Positions 25,956 through 34,768 of a stretch of DNA of 64,000 nucleotides are shown in pieces. Position 1 is the stretch's first letter; each line of letters starts with the position of its first letter. Source of the stretch: Chloroflexota bacterium (lineage in GTDB: Bacteria > Chloroflexota > Anaerolineae > CG2-30-64-16); contig JAPLHB010000130.1 of assembly GCA_026389845.1 (NCBI GenBank), positions 1 through 64,000 on the forward strand, in the 5' to 3' direction. The translations under genes and the position numbers were made by a program. The notes below the pieces were generated by a model. The model was not told where the DNA came from. It made no database searches and saw nothing but the letters and a program-made list of their open reading frames with translations.

Positions 25956-26759
25956 TCACACAGCCCGTCGCCAGCGCAGGACCACGTATTCCACCAGAGC
26001 GACGGTCGAGTAGAGCGCCAGGGCGATGAAGACCAGGGTGAAGAGTGCCACGAAGAGCATCGGGGTATCCAGGAGGCCGCGTGCCAGGTTGATGAGGAAG
26101 CCCAGCCCCCGGTCGGCGCCCACGAACTCGCCCACCACCGCGCCAATCACGGCTAACGTGACCGCTACCTTCAGGCCGCCGAAGAACACGGGCAGCGCCG
26201 CGGGCACTTCGAGCATCGTGAAGGTCTGCCACCGGCTGGCCTGCAACGAGCGCATCAGCGCGCGCAAGTCCGGCTCCACCGAGCGGATGCCGACGACGGT
26301 GTTGACCAGCGCGGGGAAGAAGACCGTCAGGCTGCAGACGAGCACCTTCGACACCCAGCCGAACCCGAACCAGACCACCAGCAGCGGGGCCAGGGCGACG
26401 ATGGGGATGGCCTGCGACGCGACGATGTAGGGCGAGAGGATGCGCTCCAGCAGCGGCGACTTCGCCACCCCGTAGCCGATGACCGTGGCGACGGTCAGCC
26501 CCAACGCCAGCCCGCCGAAAATCTCGAACAGGGTCATGCGCGTGTGCATCAGCAGCGTGCCGTCGGCCAGCAGGCTGACGAAGCGCGCCCCCACGCGGGC
26601 CGGGCCGGGCAGAAAGAACGCCGGGTAGCCCCGCCAGCGCACCAGCAGCTCCCACCCCCCCACCACGGCCACCAGCACCAGCGGGACCAGAGCCAGGTCA
26701 ATGCGGAAGAGCCGTTTGCCGGCCCGCGCCGGAACACGCCAGAATTGATTGAACGTCAC
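25956..26759 (-). CDS. ABC transporter permease, SsuC/TauC type
   Basis: 267 residues with six membrane helices and the binding-protein-dependent transport signature around SLQASRWQTFTMLEVPAALP, the EAA-type loop that docks the ATPase. The family imports nitrate, sulfonates, taurine or thiamine precursors. No ATPase or binding protein gene is adjacent in the window, so it looks orphaned. GTG at 26759 follows GAGGTG at usable distance; the ATG at 26801 would add an N-terminal stretch that crosses heptamer-like GGAAGCT repeats. Confidence 0.85.
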   Translation of the reverse strand: MTFNQFWRVPARAGKRLFRIDLALVPLVLVAVVGGWELLVRWRGYPAFFLPGPARVGARFVSLLADGTLLMHTRMTLFEIFGGLALGLTVATVIGYGVAKSPLLERILSPYIVASQAIPIVALAPLLVVWFGFGWVSKVLVCSLTVFFPALVNTVVGIRSVEPDLRALMRSLQASRWQTFTMLEVPAALPVFFGGLKVAVTLAVIGAVVGEFVGADRGLGFLINLARGLLDTPMLFVALFTLVFIALALYSTVALVEYVVLRWRRAV

Positions 26760-26886
26760 GGGTACACCTCGATGCTGGAAGCTGGAAGCAAGCAATAACA
26801 ATCTTCAAGGCGTCTCAAGCATACACCAGGTTGGGCTTTCCGGCAATCCTGGGGGAAACACCTGCGCATTTCCGACGCGGGTCCGG

Positions 26887-26914
26887 TTGACCAGAGAGGG
26901 ACATAGGGTATACT
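26887..26914 (+). promoter_or_regulatory. Promoter of the DUF4160/DUF2442 pair
   Basis: TTGACC, a 16-bp spacer, TATACT; then GAGGGG and ATG at 26934. Good sigma-70 match, so the now damaged first gene once had a normal start. Confidence 0.6.
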
Positions 26915-26933
26915 TGCTGCATCGAGGGGAAAG

Positions 26934-27177
26934 ATGCCGGTCGGTTCCGGCTTGAGAAGTCCGTTGAATCTTACACCCGGGTGGCCGAAGTAAAGGTGTT
27001 TATGCACCTACTGATTCAATTACCGGTGAGCTTCTAGCTGGGTCACTGCCGCGCCGTCAACAGCGTTTGGTGGAAGCATGGATCGAGCTTTACCAGAGCG
27101 AATTGCTGGAAGATTGGCGTCTCGCGAATGCTGGCGAGCCAGTTAAGAAGGTGCCGCCATTGAAACGAGAGGAGTAA
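26934..27177 (+). pseudogene. Broken DUF4160-domain gene
   Basis: The promoter and ribosome site lead to ATG at 26934, but that frame stops after 19 codons. The typical DUF4160 C-terminal half (LLAGSLPRRQQRLVEAWIEL, ELLEDWRL) is intact in another frame and ends at TAA 27175-27177, seven bases before the DUF2442 gene. The conserved N-terminal His-rich half is absent. A deletion plus frameshift is the simplest reading. DUF4160 and DUF2442 genes often stand together as a toxin-antitoxin-like pair of unproven function. Confidence 0.6.
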
Positions 27178-27183
27178 CAGAAC

Positions 27184-27573
27184 ATGACGCATCTGATGGT
27201 CAATGTGACGGGTTTCGTGATCGTAGGGCCGCATACCTTGCGGATCACCTTTGACGATGGCGGCGAACGTACCATCAACTTTGCGCCGATGCTGTCCGGT
27301 TACTACTACGCGCCGTTGCGCAATCTGGACTTCTTCAATCAAGTCCGTCTGGACCCAGAGGTGCATACACTGGTGTGGCCCGATGGCGCTGACTTCGACC
27401 CGGCCACGCTTTACAATTGGGATCAAGGGGACGGCGTAGAGCTGGCGCAAAGAGCAGCCCATTGGCGCCAGATCGGCGAGGGCCGCGAGCGGTCGGACGT
27501 AGAGATCGGTCGCACGCTAAAGAAGGCGCGGCCGGCCCCCGCTTTGCAGCTAACCGCGCTGCGTGCGAGTTAA
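27184..27573 (+). CDS. DUF2442-domain protein
   Basis: 129 residues. The first 85 match DUF2442: VGPHTLRITFDDGGERTINF, then RLDPEVHTLVWPDGADFDPA. Its C-terminal tail is basic and unmatched. The domain frequently partners DUF4160 in small two-gene modules. Here the partner upstream is broken, so this is a surviving half. Function unknown. Confidence 0.82.
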   Translation: MTHLMVNVTGFVIVGPHTLRITFDDGGERTINFAPMLSGYYYAPLRNLDFFNQVRLDPEVHTLVWPDGADFDPATLYNWDQGDGVELAQRAAHWRQIGEGRERSDVEIGRTLKKARPAPALQLTALRAS

Positions 27574-27661
27574 AGCTGCCGAGCGTTGTCTCACAGGGAT
27601 GCTGCGTAAAAATGCCCGGCTCAGATGGGTGAAAGCCGATTGAAACCGGCTAGCGTGCGCC

Positions 27662-27709
27662 CCGACAGGTTGACAATATCACACAATTGTTGTATTCTAG
27701 CCCTGTCGG
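27662..27709 (+). promoter_or_regulatory. Promoter and likely autoregulatory operator of the HigB/XRE module
   Basis: TTGACA at 27670-27675, a 17-bp spacer and TATTCT at 27693-27698. The promoter is flanked exactly by the inverted repeat CCGACAGG (27662-27669) and CCTGTCGG (27702-27709), with a central ACAATTGT. This is the usual layout for an antitoxin-bound operator. Confidence 0.65.
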
Positions 27710-27728
27710 CAGAGAGAAGGGGGCGATA

Positions 27729-28085
27729 TTGGAGTTCTCGATTGAGTTTTATGAGACTGCCAATGGTCAGACGGTTGTTGAGGACGAATTGGAAGCCGTC
27801 GAAGCATAATCGCCTGTCTTGCACGCGCTGCTAACCGCCGGGCTCGACAAACTGAAGCACAGAGAAAACCATCGGCCGCCGCTGTGTCTGCCCATTGGCG
27901 AGGGACTGTTTGAACTGCGCGTGGGGCACAAAGACATCGCCAGGGTGCTCTGGTTCTTTCAGTACGGACGCCGGATCATCGCGGTGCGGTGCTTTGTCAA
28001 GAAATCACGCAAGACGCCGCAGGATGAGTTGGCGCTTGCCCGACGGCGCATGAGTGACCACCTGGGCCGGCGCGCTGACCGATAG
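27729..28085 (+). pseudogene. HigB/Gp49-like toxin with in-frame TAA
   Basis: From TTG at 27729 the frame reads EFSIEFYETANGQTVVEDEL, then EAVEA, then TAA at 27807-27809. It resumes SPVLHALLTAGLDKLKHREN and the RelE-fold core GLFELRVGHKDIARVLWFFQ to the stop at 28085. Family members commonly have Gln at the stop position, so CAA to TAA is likely. The toxin would normally cleave mRNA on the ribosome. The antitoxin downstream is intact, so loss of the toxin is tolerable. Confidence 0.78.
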
Positions 28086-28104
28086 TATGTCAGAAGGGGA
28101 GAAA

Positions 28105-28425
28105 ATGATGGAGAATCAGACCAACTTCGATCAATACCTGGAACGCAAGCTACAAGACCCTGAATTTCGCAAGCGCTTTGCCGAAGCGGAGCGAGCATGG
28201 GATATCGCACTCCAGTTGGCTGCTTTACGAGGAGCACGAGGCCTGACGCAGCAACAGGTCGCTGAGATGTTGGGCACGAAGCAGCAGGCGGTCGCTCGCC
28301 TGGAGAATCCCTCTTACATGGGCCATAGTCTGAGTATGATCCGCAGGTACGCCGATGCTTTGGGGGCGATTGTGGACGTGCGGATCATTCCGGGCGAACA
28401 CCTTGTTTCATCAGTGGCCTCTTGA
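28105..28425 (+). CDS. XRE-family HTH antitoxin
   Basis: 106 residues. A helix-turn-helix is evident in GLTQQQVAEMLGTKQQAVAR followed by NPSYMGHSLSMIRRYADALG. Such proteins bind and silence a HigB-type toxin and repress their own promoter. AGAAGGGGAG precedes two adjacent ATG codons at 28105 and 28108. The 19-bp gap after the toxin frame indicates co-transcription from the promoter at 27670. Confidence 0.88.
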   Translation: MMENQTNFDQYLERKLQDPEFRKRFAEAERAWDIALQLAALRGARGLTQQQVAEMLGTKQQAVARLENPSYMGHSLSMIRRYADALGAIVDVRIIPGEHLVSSVAS

Positions 28426-28548
28426 TACTTATGAATCTTCGGAGCCACCGAGCGACCGGTTGCGAGGGGCTCGAAATGTCCGAAATATCGGGTTTCTTGG
28501 CGGGAGCTAACACGCCTGCCGGCCCATCGAATTCAAGGGGGAAAGCGT

Positions 28549-28857
28549 ATGCTACAGGCGCAAACTTTGGTAGACGCCCGGCTCTATCCTAGTCAGGACG
28601 CTGTCATCCAAGACGCGTTGTACTCGCTGCTCGACCAGAGGCCGCAGTTGCGCGTGGAACTGGCCGTCTACCGCTATCAGACCGAGGACATTTCGCTGGC
28701 CAGGGCCGCGCACCTGGCGGGCTTGAGCTTTGACCGGATGAAGGCGCTGCTCGTACAACGCGGCGTTCGGCTGCGATTGGGACCGGCCAACGCCGACGAG
28801 GCGCAGCGCGAAATCGCGGCCATGGAACATATTCTGGCTGATCGGAAGGCCCGATGA
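28549..28857 (+). CDS. UPF0175-family antitoxin
   Basis: 102 residues. UPF0175 features are the N-terminal strand-helix region (LYPSQDAVIQDALYSLL) and the helix-turn-helix TEDISLARAAHLAGLSFDRM. These proteins act as antitoxins to PIN-like DUF3368 proteins, and the next gene is just that, overlapping by four bases (ATGA). GGGGGAAAG precedes the ATG. Confidence 0.85.
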   Translation: MLQAQTLVDARLYPSQDAVIQDALYSLLDQRPQLRVELAVYRYQTEDISLARAAHLAGLSFDRMKALLVQRGVRLRLGPANADEAQREIAAMEHILADRKAR

Positions 28858-29378
28858 AGGTCATCGCCAACACGACGATCCTTTCGAACTTCGCCGCCGT
28901 GGGCCGCCTGGATCTATTGCGTGATCTGCTGGGCGAGGTCTATACCACGACCGAGGTCTACGCTGAGATTCAGGACGGCCTGGCCGAGGGGTGCGACTTC
29001 TACGCCGGCATCGAAGCGCACCTGTATCCTCTGGCCGCGGATGGCTGGCTTAAGTTGACCTCTTTGGAGGGGGACGACGAGCGGCGTCTATTCGGCCGCC
29101 TTCCGAAAGCGCTCCATCACGGCGAGGCTTCGTGTCTGGCAATTGCCGTCGTTCGCGGTTGGGCGCTGTTGAGCGACGATGATCGCGCCCGTAAGGCCGC
29201 TGACAATTTGAAGGTGCTCGGTGCCGGCACACTCGGCGCGCTCACCATGGCCGTTCGAGCCGGGGTACTGACCCTGACCGAAGCCAATGCTCTCCTCACG
29301 CGCATGATACGGGCGGGCTATCGCTCCCCATTCAGCAACCTTATCGAGTTGATGGATAAGCCTGGCGCGCTGGAGTGA
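28854..29378 (+). CDS. DUF3368 PIN-like toxin
   Basis: 174 residues. PIN-fold acidic positions appear in VIANTTILSNFAAVGRLDLL, where Asn-Thr takes the place of the usual Asp-Thr/Ser, then in the middle EASCLAIAVVRGWALLSDDD and ARKAADNLKV. The family is taken as an RNase toxin. The substitution at the first acidic position may weaken metal binding. Intact, unlike the other two toxin-like genes just upstream. Start overlaps the antitoxin stop. Confidence 0.85.
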   Translation: MKVIANTTILSNFAAVGRLDLLRDLLGEVYTTTEVYAEIQDGLAEGCDFYAGIEAHLYPLAADGWLKLTSLEGDDERRLFGRLPKALHHGEASCLAIAVVRGWALLSDDDRARKAADNLKVLGAGTLGALTMAVRAGVLTLTEANALLTRMIRAGYRSPFSNLIELMDKPGALE

Positions 29379-29674
29379 CGTCTTTGGGGATCGGATTTGC
29401 GCCATCCTGCGGCAGAGCAAGTATCATCGCAGTTGGCGTACAGGGCAAATCGAGGAATACGGCACGAAGCTGTTGCCGTAGAAAAGAAAAGCGCCCAAAC
29501 GGGCGCTTCCCCGATGGCCTACGGCCATCCACCTCCACTGACTGGATTAAGAATAATCTACCACAGATACGCGGCGCTGTCAAGAGTTTTTTGGCGCAGT
29601 TTTGTAGCTTTACTGGGATTGGACGAAAAGGCAGAGGTCAAGAGTCAGGGGATCGAGCAGTTCCGATGTAATTT

Positions 29675-29703
29675 TTGACGTAACCGCCGCGCGGTATTAG
29701 AAT
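29675..29703 (+). promoter_or_regulatory. Promoter-like site with no downstream gene
   Basis: TTGACG, 17-bp spacer, TAGAAT. Nothing coding follows for about 400 bp, so a small RNA or a long leader to the defence operon is possible. Confidence 0.35.
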
Positions 29704-29914
29704 CGGGTCAGCAAGATTCCTGGGGCCATTGACCGTTCTGGTTGATTGCCGGTGCAAGGGCCGACTTGTGGCCCATTTGTCGCCTCACCGTACACCACAC
29801 TGTCCCTCATTACACCGGCCGCGTCGCGCCCACCGCGCCCCCTTCCCCCGCACCGATAACCGTTCCCTCGCTACCGCTACAGCGGGGAAGAGGGATCGCG
29901 GGTGAAGGGGCCGT

Positions 29915-29943
29915 TTGTCACCCCCCGTCCATCGTGATATAAT
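29915..29943 (+). promoter_or_regulatory. Promoter of the defence operon
   Basis: TTGTCA, exact 17-bp spacer and TATAAT. The leader to the GTG at 30120 is about 170 bases and contains an inverted pair (GGGGCACCCTGGCAAC / GGGTTGCCCC, about 30026-30066). Confidence 0.65.
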
Positions 29944-30119
29944 CCACGGTCAGAAACCAAGTCCCGTTTCCACCCAATCAACAGCCTCGCGGATCTGACC
30001 AGTCCGAGGCTTCGGCCAGAGCAAGGGGCACCCTGGCAACATCAGTATACCATCATGGGTTGCCCCAATCGGACTGACTGGGACGGCCTAGCCTCTGTTC
30101 TTCATCGAGGAGAGATTCA

Positions 30120-33100
30120 GTGGCAGCCGATACTGTGCAGCGTGTCTACAGCTTACTCGGCCGGCTTCCCACGGACGGCTTGCAAGCCGCTAAGCAACTC
30201 TTCTGGACCGAGCTGAATTACGATCGCGCCGCCCAGCCTCTTTCGGATCGCGGCTGGCCCGACACTGTGCGCACCGCACTGGCAAGCCCGCCGCTCCTCC
30301 TTGCCCGCTACGAATCTACTTTCGGCGCCTTCGATGTCATCTTCATCAAGCTGGCAGACAAAGGGGCCAGTTGGGCTTTTCCTCTGTCGCTGAGCGCCGA
30401 GCGGCAAGTCATCGGCCAGCTTCTCCCCGATCACCCCTACGCGCTTTTCGTTTTCAGCGACCCCGCCGAGCGGCATTGGCACTTCGTCAACGTGCGGCCT
30501 GATCGCGAGAAGACCACACGACGCATTCAGCGCCGCATCGCAGTGGGGCCAAACGAGCGGCTGCGCACAGCCGCCGAGCGCATGGCGTTGTTGGACATCG
30601 CAGCAGTGCCAGGGGATCTCTTCGGGCTTTCTCCGCTGGCAATCCAGGCGCAACACGACGAGGCGTTCAACGTCGAGGCGGTGACCCAGAAATTCTTCGA
30701 GGAGTACCACCGCGTCTTCGACCGCGTCGAGGGCCGCATCACCGGTTTCGCCGACGCCGACCGCAAGCGGCTCTTTACGCAACGGCTCTTCAATCGCCTG
30801 ATGTTCATCGCCTTCATCCAAAAGAAAGGCTGGCTCAGGATTGCCGGCGAGACCGACTATCTGTCTGCTTTGTGGCAGGCGTATCAGCGAGAGCGCGCGG
30901 CGCAACGCGATTACACTGGCACGGAGCCGAACTTCTACCGCGACCGGTTGCGGGTGCTCTTCTTCACCGGTCTCAACACGCCGAATGAAGTCAACGTGGT
31001 CGGCATCCGGTCGGGCGGGCCCGTCGAAGCAGTCATCGGCCAGGTGCCTTACCTGAACGGCGGTCTGTTCGAGGAAGATACCGACGATCGTAATCCCGAT
31101 CTGGTCGTGCCCGACGACTGCTTCGCGGCCATCCTGGGTGAACTCTTCGACCGCTTCAACTTCACCGTGACCGAGAGCACGCCGCTGGACGTCGAAGTCG
31201 CGGTGGATCCCGAAATGCTGGGCAGCGTCTTCGAGGAGTTGGTGACGGGGCGGCACGAAACGGGCAGCTACTACACCCACAAGCCGGTGGTCGCGTTCAT
31301 GTGCCGGGAGGCGCTGAAGGGCTATTTGCGGGCAGTGCTGCCGACTGAGACCGCGGCCGCTATCGAGAAATTTGTGGATGAGCACGATCCGGCCGGACTG
31401 CGCAATCCCGAGGCGGTGTTGGAGGCACTGCGCGCGGTCAAAGTGGTAGATTTGGCGTGCGGCAGCGGCGCGTACCTGCTGGGCATGTTGCACGAACTGC
31501 TGGATCTCCGCGCCTGCCTGTTTGCCACGCGGCACATTGACCCCCTATCGGTCTACGGTCGCAAGTTAGAGATCATCCAGAACAACCTCTACGGCGTAGA
31601 CATTGACTCATTCGCCGTCAACATCGCCCGACTGCGGTTGTGGCTCTCGTTGGCCGTGGACTTCGAGGGCGACAGTCCTCCCCCGTTGCCGAACCTCGAC
31701 TTCAAGATCGAAGTCGGCGACAGCCTCACCGCGCCCGATCCGTCCGGCGGACTCCAGCCCGACCTGTTCCGCCAACAGCAGATCGAGGAGTTTCTGCGGT
31801 CGAAGGCCGACTACCTGATGGCCCACGGCAGCGAGAAGCTGGCCCTGCGCGACCGGATCGCGGCCCAGCGCGCGCAGATCGCCGCCTGGGCGCGTCCGGC
31901 TGCCCCTGCCCCCCCGCCCATCGCAGGGCTGCCTGCGTCCCGCGCAGCGGGAGAGGGGTTGGGGAGGGCCGGCTTCGACTGGGCCGTCGAATTCGCCGAG
32001 GTCTTCGCGGCCGGCGGCTTCCACATCGTGGTCGCGAACCCGCCCTACGTGCGCGCCGACGCCCCGTTCCGGCACATCGCCAATGAAGAGCGCCGGCAAG
32101 CTGAGATCCAGAAGTGGCAGGCGTACCGCGCAGCCCTGAAGGCCAGCGGCATCTACAAGACGCTGCACGAGAAGTGGGACCTCTACATCCCCTTCCTGGA
32201 GCGCGGCCACCAACTGCTGCGGCGGGACGGGCAGATGGCCTTCATCATCCCCGACGCGTACAACGCGGCCAAATACGCCGTCAAATCGCACGAGTTCTTC
32301 CTGACCCAATCGCGCATCGAGCGGCTGGACTTCTGCTCCGAAATTCCGCTGTTCAAGGCCGGGGTCAACAACACCATCCTGCACTTCGCCAAGACCGCGC
32401 CGGACGACGCGCGCATGCCGCGACGGTTCCGGCGGTGGGGGGAGAGGGCGGAGGATTTCGAGGACAACGTCCAGGCGTTGTCGATCGCGCCACAAAAGGA
32501 ATTCGGATCCGCTCTATTTCGTCTCGATGGGCGAAAGCCAGGGGTTTCTGATGTTTCTTCGGTGCCGCTCGAGATGATCTGCTACATTAGCGTTGGAATG
32601 GTCATAAACGCAGATGAACGTCGGTATCGCGGTTCATTTACTACTGACGAACTCATATCCGAAGTTGGAGATTCCCAACATCCGAAGGCTTTTGTGCAGG
32701 GTAGGGATGTGGATAAGTGGAGCGCGATTCGGGTGCGGTACTTAGAATGGGGCACGGAGCGTGCGCCTTCCATGTTTCGTCGTCTCACCTTTCCAGAGAT
32801 CTATGAGTCTCCCGAGAAATTGATAGCTGTGAAGGTATCGCACACGCCTGAGGTCGCCTATGATAACCAACAACTTCATCATACGGATGGGCTTTACTCA
32901 TTCGTGCCCTGGTACTATCTCCAGGGCGTAGTCAATCGATCAATCGAGAAGACAACCAAGTACCGTTGGCAAGACCCGACGGGCGACCGTGAGGATCGTG
33001 AAAAACTGTCGGCGCAGTTTCGGCCAAAGTACCTTGTGGCTGTCATGAACTCGGCTTATGTTCGCGACTGGCTTGCACATCGTCGAAGGCACAAGATTCA

Positions 33101-33308
33101 GCTTTACCCTGACGACTGGAAGCAGTTGCCCATCGCGCCCATTTCCCTGGCGGAACAGCAGGAGTTCGTCCGGCTGGTGGATGCCATCCTGGCGGAGTTC
33201 GCCGCGCACGGCTATCCGCTGCCGGCGGAGTCTGCCACGCGGGTGGCGGCGATCGAGCGGGAGCTTGACGCGCGGGTCGCGGCGTTGTACGAGGTCGTCA
33301 TGGCGTGA
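30120..33308 (+). CDS. Eco57I/PglX-like adenine DNA methyltransferase with specificity region
   Basis: 1062 residues. The middle holds the SAM-binding motif (VVDLACGSGAYLLGMLHELL, residues about 440-460) and the catalytic NPPY (ANPPYVRADAPF, about 640). The layout is that of Eco57I-type type IIG and PglX methyltransferases: an N-terminal helical region, a gamma-class N6-adenine methylase and a C-terminal recognition domain. I see no nuclease motif in the N-terminal third. A Pro/Ala-rich stretch at about residues 595-617 looks like an in-frame repeat insertion. The recognition part (32480-33110) has visibly lower GC than the rest. GTG start with GAGGAGAG five bases before it. Likely modifies host DNA and defines the target of the operon. 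Confidence 0.9.
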   Translation: MAADTVQRVYSLLGRLPTDGLQAAKQLFWTELNYDRAAQPLSDRGWPDTVRTALASPPLLLARYESTFGAFDVIFIKLADKGASWAFPLSLSAERQVIGQLLPDHPYALFVFSDPAERHWHFVNVRPDREKTTRRIQRRIAVGPNERLRTAAERMALLDIAAVPGDLFGLSPLAIQAQHDEAFNVEAVTQKFFEEYHRVFDRVEGRITGFADADRKRLFTQRLFNRLMFIAFIQKKGWLRIAGETDYLSALWQAYQRERAAQRDYTGTEPNFYRDRLRVLFFTGLNTPNEVNVVGIRSGGPVEAVIGQVPYLNGGLFEEDTDDRNPDLVVPDDCFAAILGELFDRFNFTVTESTPLDVEVAVDPEMLGSVFEELVTGRHETGSYYTHKPVVAFMCREALKGYLRAVLPTETAAAIEKFVDEHDPAGLRNPEAVLEALRAVKVVDLACGSGAYLLGMLHELLDLRACLFATRHIDPLSVYGRKLEIIQNNLYGVDIDSFAVNIARLRLWLSLAVDFEGDSPPPLPNLDFKIEVGDSLTAPDPSGGLQPDLFRQQQIEEFLRSKADYLMAHGSEKLALRDRIAAQRAQIAAWARPAAPAPPPIAGLPASRAAGEGLGRAGFDWAVEFAEVFAAGGFHIVVANPPYVRADAPFRHIANEERRQAEIQKWQAYRAALKASGIYKTLHEKWDLYIPFLERGHQLLRRDGQMAFIIPDAYNAAKYAVKSHEFFLTQSRIERLDFCSEIPLFKAGVNNTILHFAKTAPDDARMPRRFRRWGERAEDFEDNVQALSIAPQKEFGSALFRLDGRKPGVSDVSSVPLEMICYISVGMVINADERRYRGSFTTDELISEVGDSQHPKAFVQGRDVDKWSAIRVRYLEWGTERAPSMFRRLTFPEIYESPEKLIAVKVSHTPEVAYDNQQLHHTDGLYSFVPWYYLQGVVNRSIEKTTKYRWQDPTGDREDREKLSAQFRPKYLVAVMNSAYVRDWLAHRRRHKIQLYPDDWKQLPIAPISLAEQQEFVRLVDAILAEFAAHGYPLPAESATRVAAIERELDARVAALYEVVMA
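31903..31968 (+). repeat. In-frame GC-rich repeat insertion in the methyltransferase
   Basis: C-run then G-run sequence with a CCCGC / GCGGG stem. It encodes PAPAPPPIAGLPASRAAGEG between helical segments of the methylase. A related element lies at 39606-39690. Length keeps the frame open. Confidence 0.5.
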
Positions 33309-33344
33309 AATTCGATGTTTTGCGAAAAAGCCACAAATTCCCTC

Positions 33345-33373
33345 TTGACATTCTGGTGATATAGGTGTATGAT
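33345..33373 (+). promoter_or_regulatory. Near-consensus internal promoter ahead of RloA/RloB
   Basis: TTGACA, exact 17-bp spacer, TATGAT, in the 122-bp gap between methyltransferase and ATPase. It lets the ATPase/RloB pair, and possibly the helicase, be expressed independently of the methyltransferase. Confidence 0.75.
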
Positions 33374-33430
33374 CGGCATGCACGTGAAGAACTCACAAAT
33401 ACTTCATCTTCACGACCGCAAGAGGCCCCC

Positions 33431-34768
33431 ATGTTGATCGAATTTTGCGTCGGCAACTACCGCTCCTTCCGCGACCCTGTCACCCTGAGCATGGTGGCGG
33501 CCAATCTGCGGTCGCAGGACAAACAGCTCGACGAGAACAACATCTTCGACGCCGGGCGCAACCTGCGGCTGCTGACCAGCGCGGCCGTCTACGGCGCCAA
33601 CGCCAGCGGCAAGAGCAACCTGGTGCGGGCGATGCGGGTCATGCGCGACCTGGTGTTGCGTTCAGCAGGCGGCACCCAACCCACCGGAGGGATTGAAGTT
33701 GAACGCTTCCGATTAAGCACCACAACGTCGGGGCTGCCGTCGTACTTCCAGATTGTTTTCATGTTGGATGGCACGCGCTATCGCTACGGCTTCGAAGTCA
33801 CCAACGAGCGAGTGGGATCCGAGTGGCTGTTCTACGTCCCGACAACGCGCGAAGCCCGGCTATTTGAGCGCCGCCAGGAGCAGTTCACTTTTGGCGACGG
33901 CTTTCGGGAAGGCAGAGAGCTGGCCGAGAAGACGCGGCCGAATGCGCTCCTGCTGTCGGTGGCTGCGCAGTTCAACAGCGCGGTAGCCCAGAAAGTGGTC
34001 GGCTGGTTCCGCACCAAGATGCAGTTGGCCTCCGGTCTGGACGACACCAGCATGCGCCTCTTCACCATGCTCGCGCTGCAACGCCCGGAACTGCGAGACC
34101 AGATCACCGAATTTGTGCAGAGACTTGACCTCGGCATTGCTGGTCTCCGCGTTGAGAGAGCGCCTTTGGAATCCGACCCATTATCTAAACTTCCGCCGGG
34201 TGCGTCCAGCGAACTGCGGGTCGTCAGGGAAGTACTACAGAAAGCGTTCTATGAGTTCAGCCGGGTGCAAAAAGGGGACGACCAAGAGGTTTTGTCCATC
34301 AAGACCATCCACTCAGCCTTCGATGCGGAAGGCGCATCTGCGGCTGTCGAAGTATTCAACCTGGATGAACACGAATCAGAGGGAACGAAAAAGCTCTTCT
34401 CTATCGCAGGGCCGTTGATCGAGGCATTTCACAACGGCCAACTTTTGGTTGTGGATGAGTTGGATGCGCGGCTGCATCCCTTGATCACACAGGCGATCAT
34501 CGAGCTGTTCAACTCGCCGCAGAGCAACCCGCATCATGCGCAGCTCGTCTTCACGACACAAGACGCCAATCTGCTCGACCGCCGCTTCCTCCGTCGTGAC
34601 CAGGTATGGTTCACCGAGAAGGATCGCCAGGGCGCCACGCAGCTCTATTCCCTGGCTGAATTCCGCGTGCGCAACGACGCTTCCTTTGGCCGCGATTACA
34701 TCCGCGGTAAGTACGGCGCCATTCCATACGTGGGCGATCTGGGGCGGATTGCGAGCGACGAACCGTGA
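33431..34768 (+). CDS. RloA/AbiLi-like AAA (OLD/ABC-type) ATPase
   Basis: 445 residues. It begins MLIEFCVGNYRSFRDPVTLS, the standard opening of AAA_15/AAA_21 (RecF/OLD-like) ATPases, then Walker A (YGANASGKSNLVRAM, about residue 57) and Walker B (LLVVDELDARLHPL, about 340), with the H-loop region LVFTTQDANLL. Such ATPases act as sensors in abortive-infection systems paired with an effector; here the partner is RloB, four bases overlapping. The ATG at 33431 is used because the ATPase motif begins there. Rlo genes were first named from type I restriction loci. Confidence 0.9.
   Translation: MLIEFCVGNYRSFRDPVTLSMVAANLRSQDKQLDENNIFDAGRNLRLLTSAAVYGANASGKSNLVRAMRVMRDLVLRSAGGTQPTGGIEVERFRLSTTTSGLPSYFQIVFMLDGTRYRYGFEVTNERVGSEWLFYVPTTREARLFERRQEQFTFGDGFREGRELAEKTRPNALLLSVAAQFNSAVAQKVVGWFRTKMQLASGLDDTSMRLFTMLALQRPELRDQITEFVQRLDLGIAGLRVERAPLESDPLSKLPPGASSELRVVREVLQKAFYEFSRVQKGDDQEVLSIKTIHSAFDAEGASAAVEVFNLDEHESEGTKKLFSIAGPLIEAFHNGQLLVVDELDARLHPLITQAIIELFNSPQSNPHHAQLVFTTQDANLLDRRFLRRDQVWFTEKDRQGATQLYSLAEFRVRNDASFGRDYIRGKYGAIPYVGDLGRIASDEP

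Larger units (their letters stand above)
29379..30119. other. 740-bp gene-free stretch with hairpins and two promoter-like sites
   Basis: No convincing gene. AAGCGCCC / GGGCGCTT at 29489-29508 and GATGGCC / GGCCATC at 29513-29529 are adjacent hairpins; the first is followed by a T-rich run on the minus strand. GC-rich repeat-like sequence lies at 29820-29910. The right end carries the promoter of the defence operon. Confidence 0.7.
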
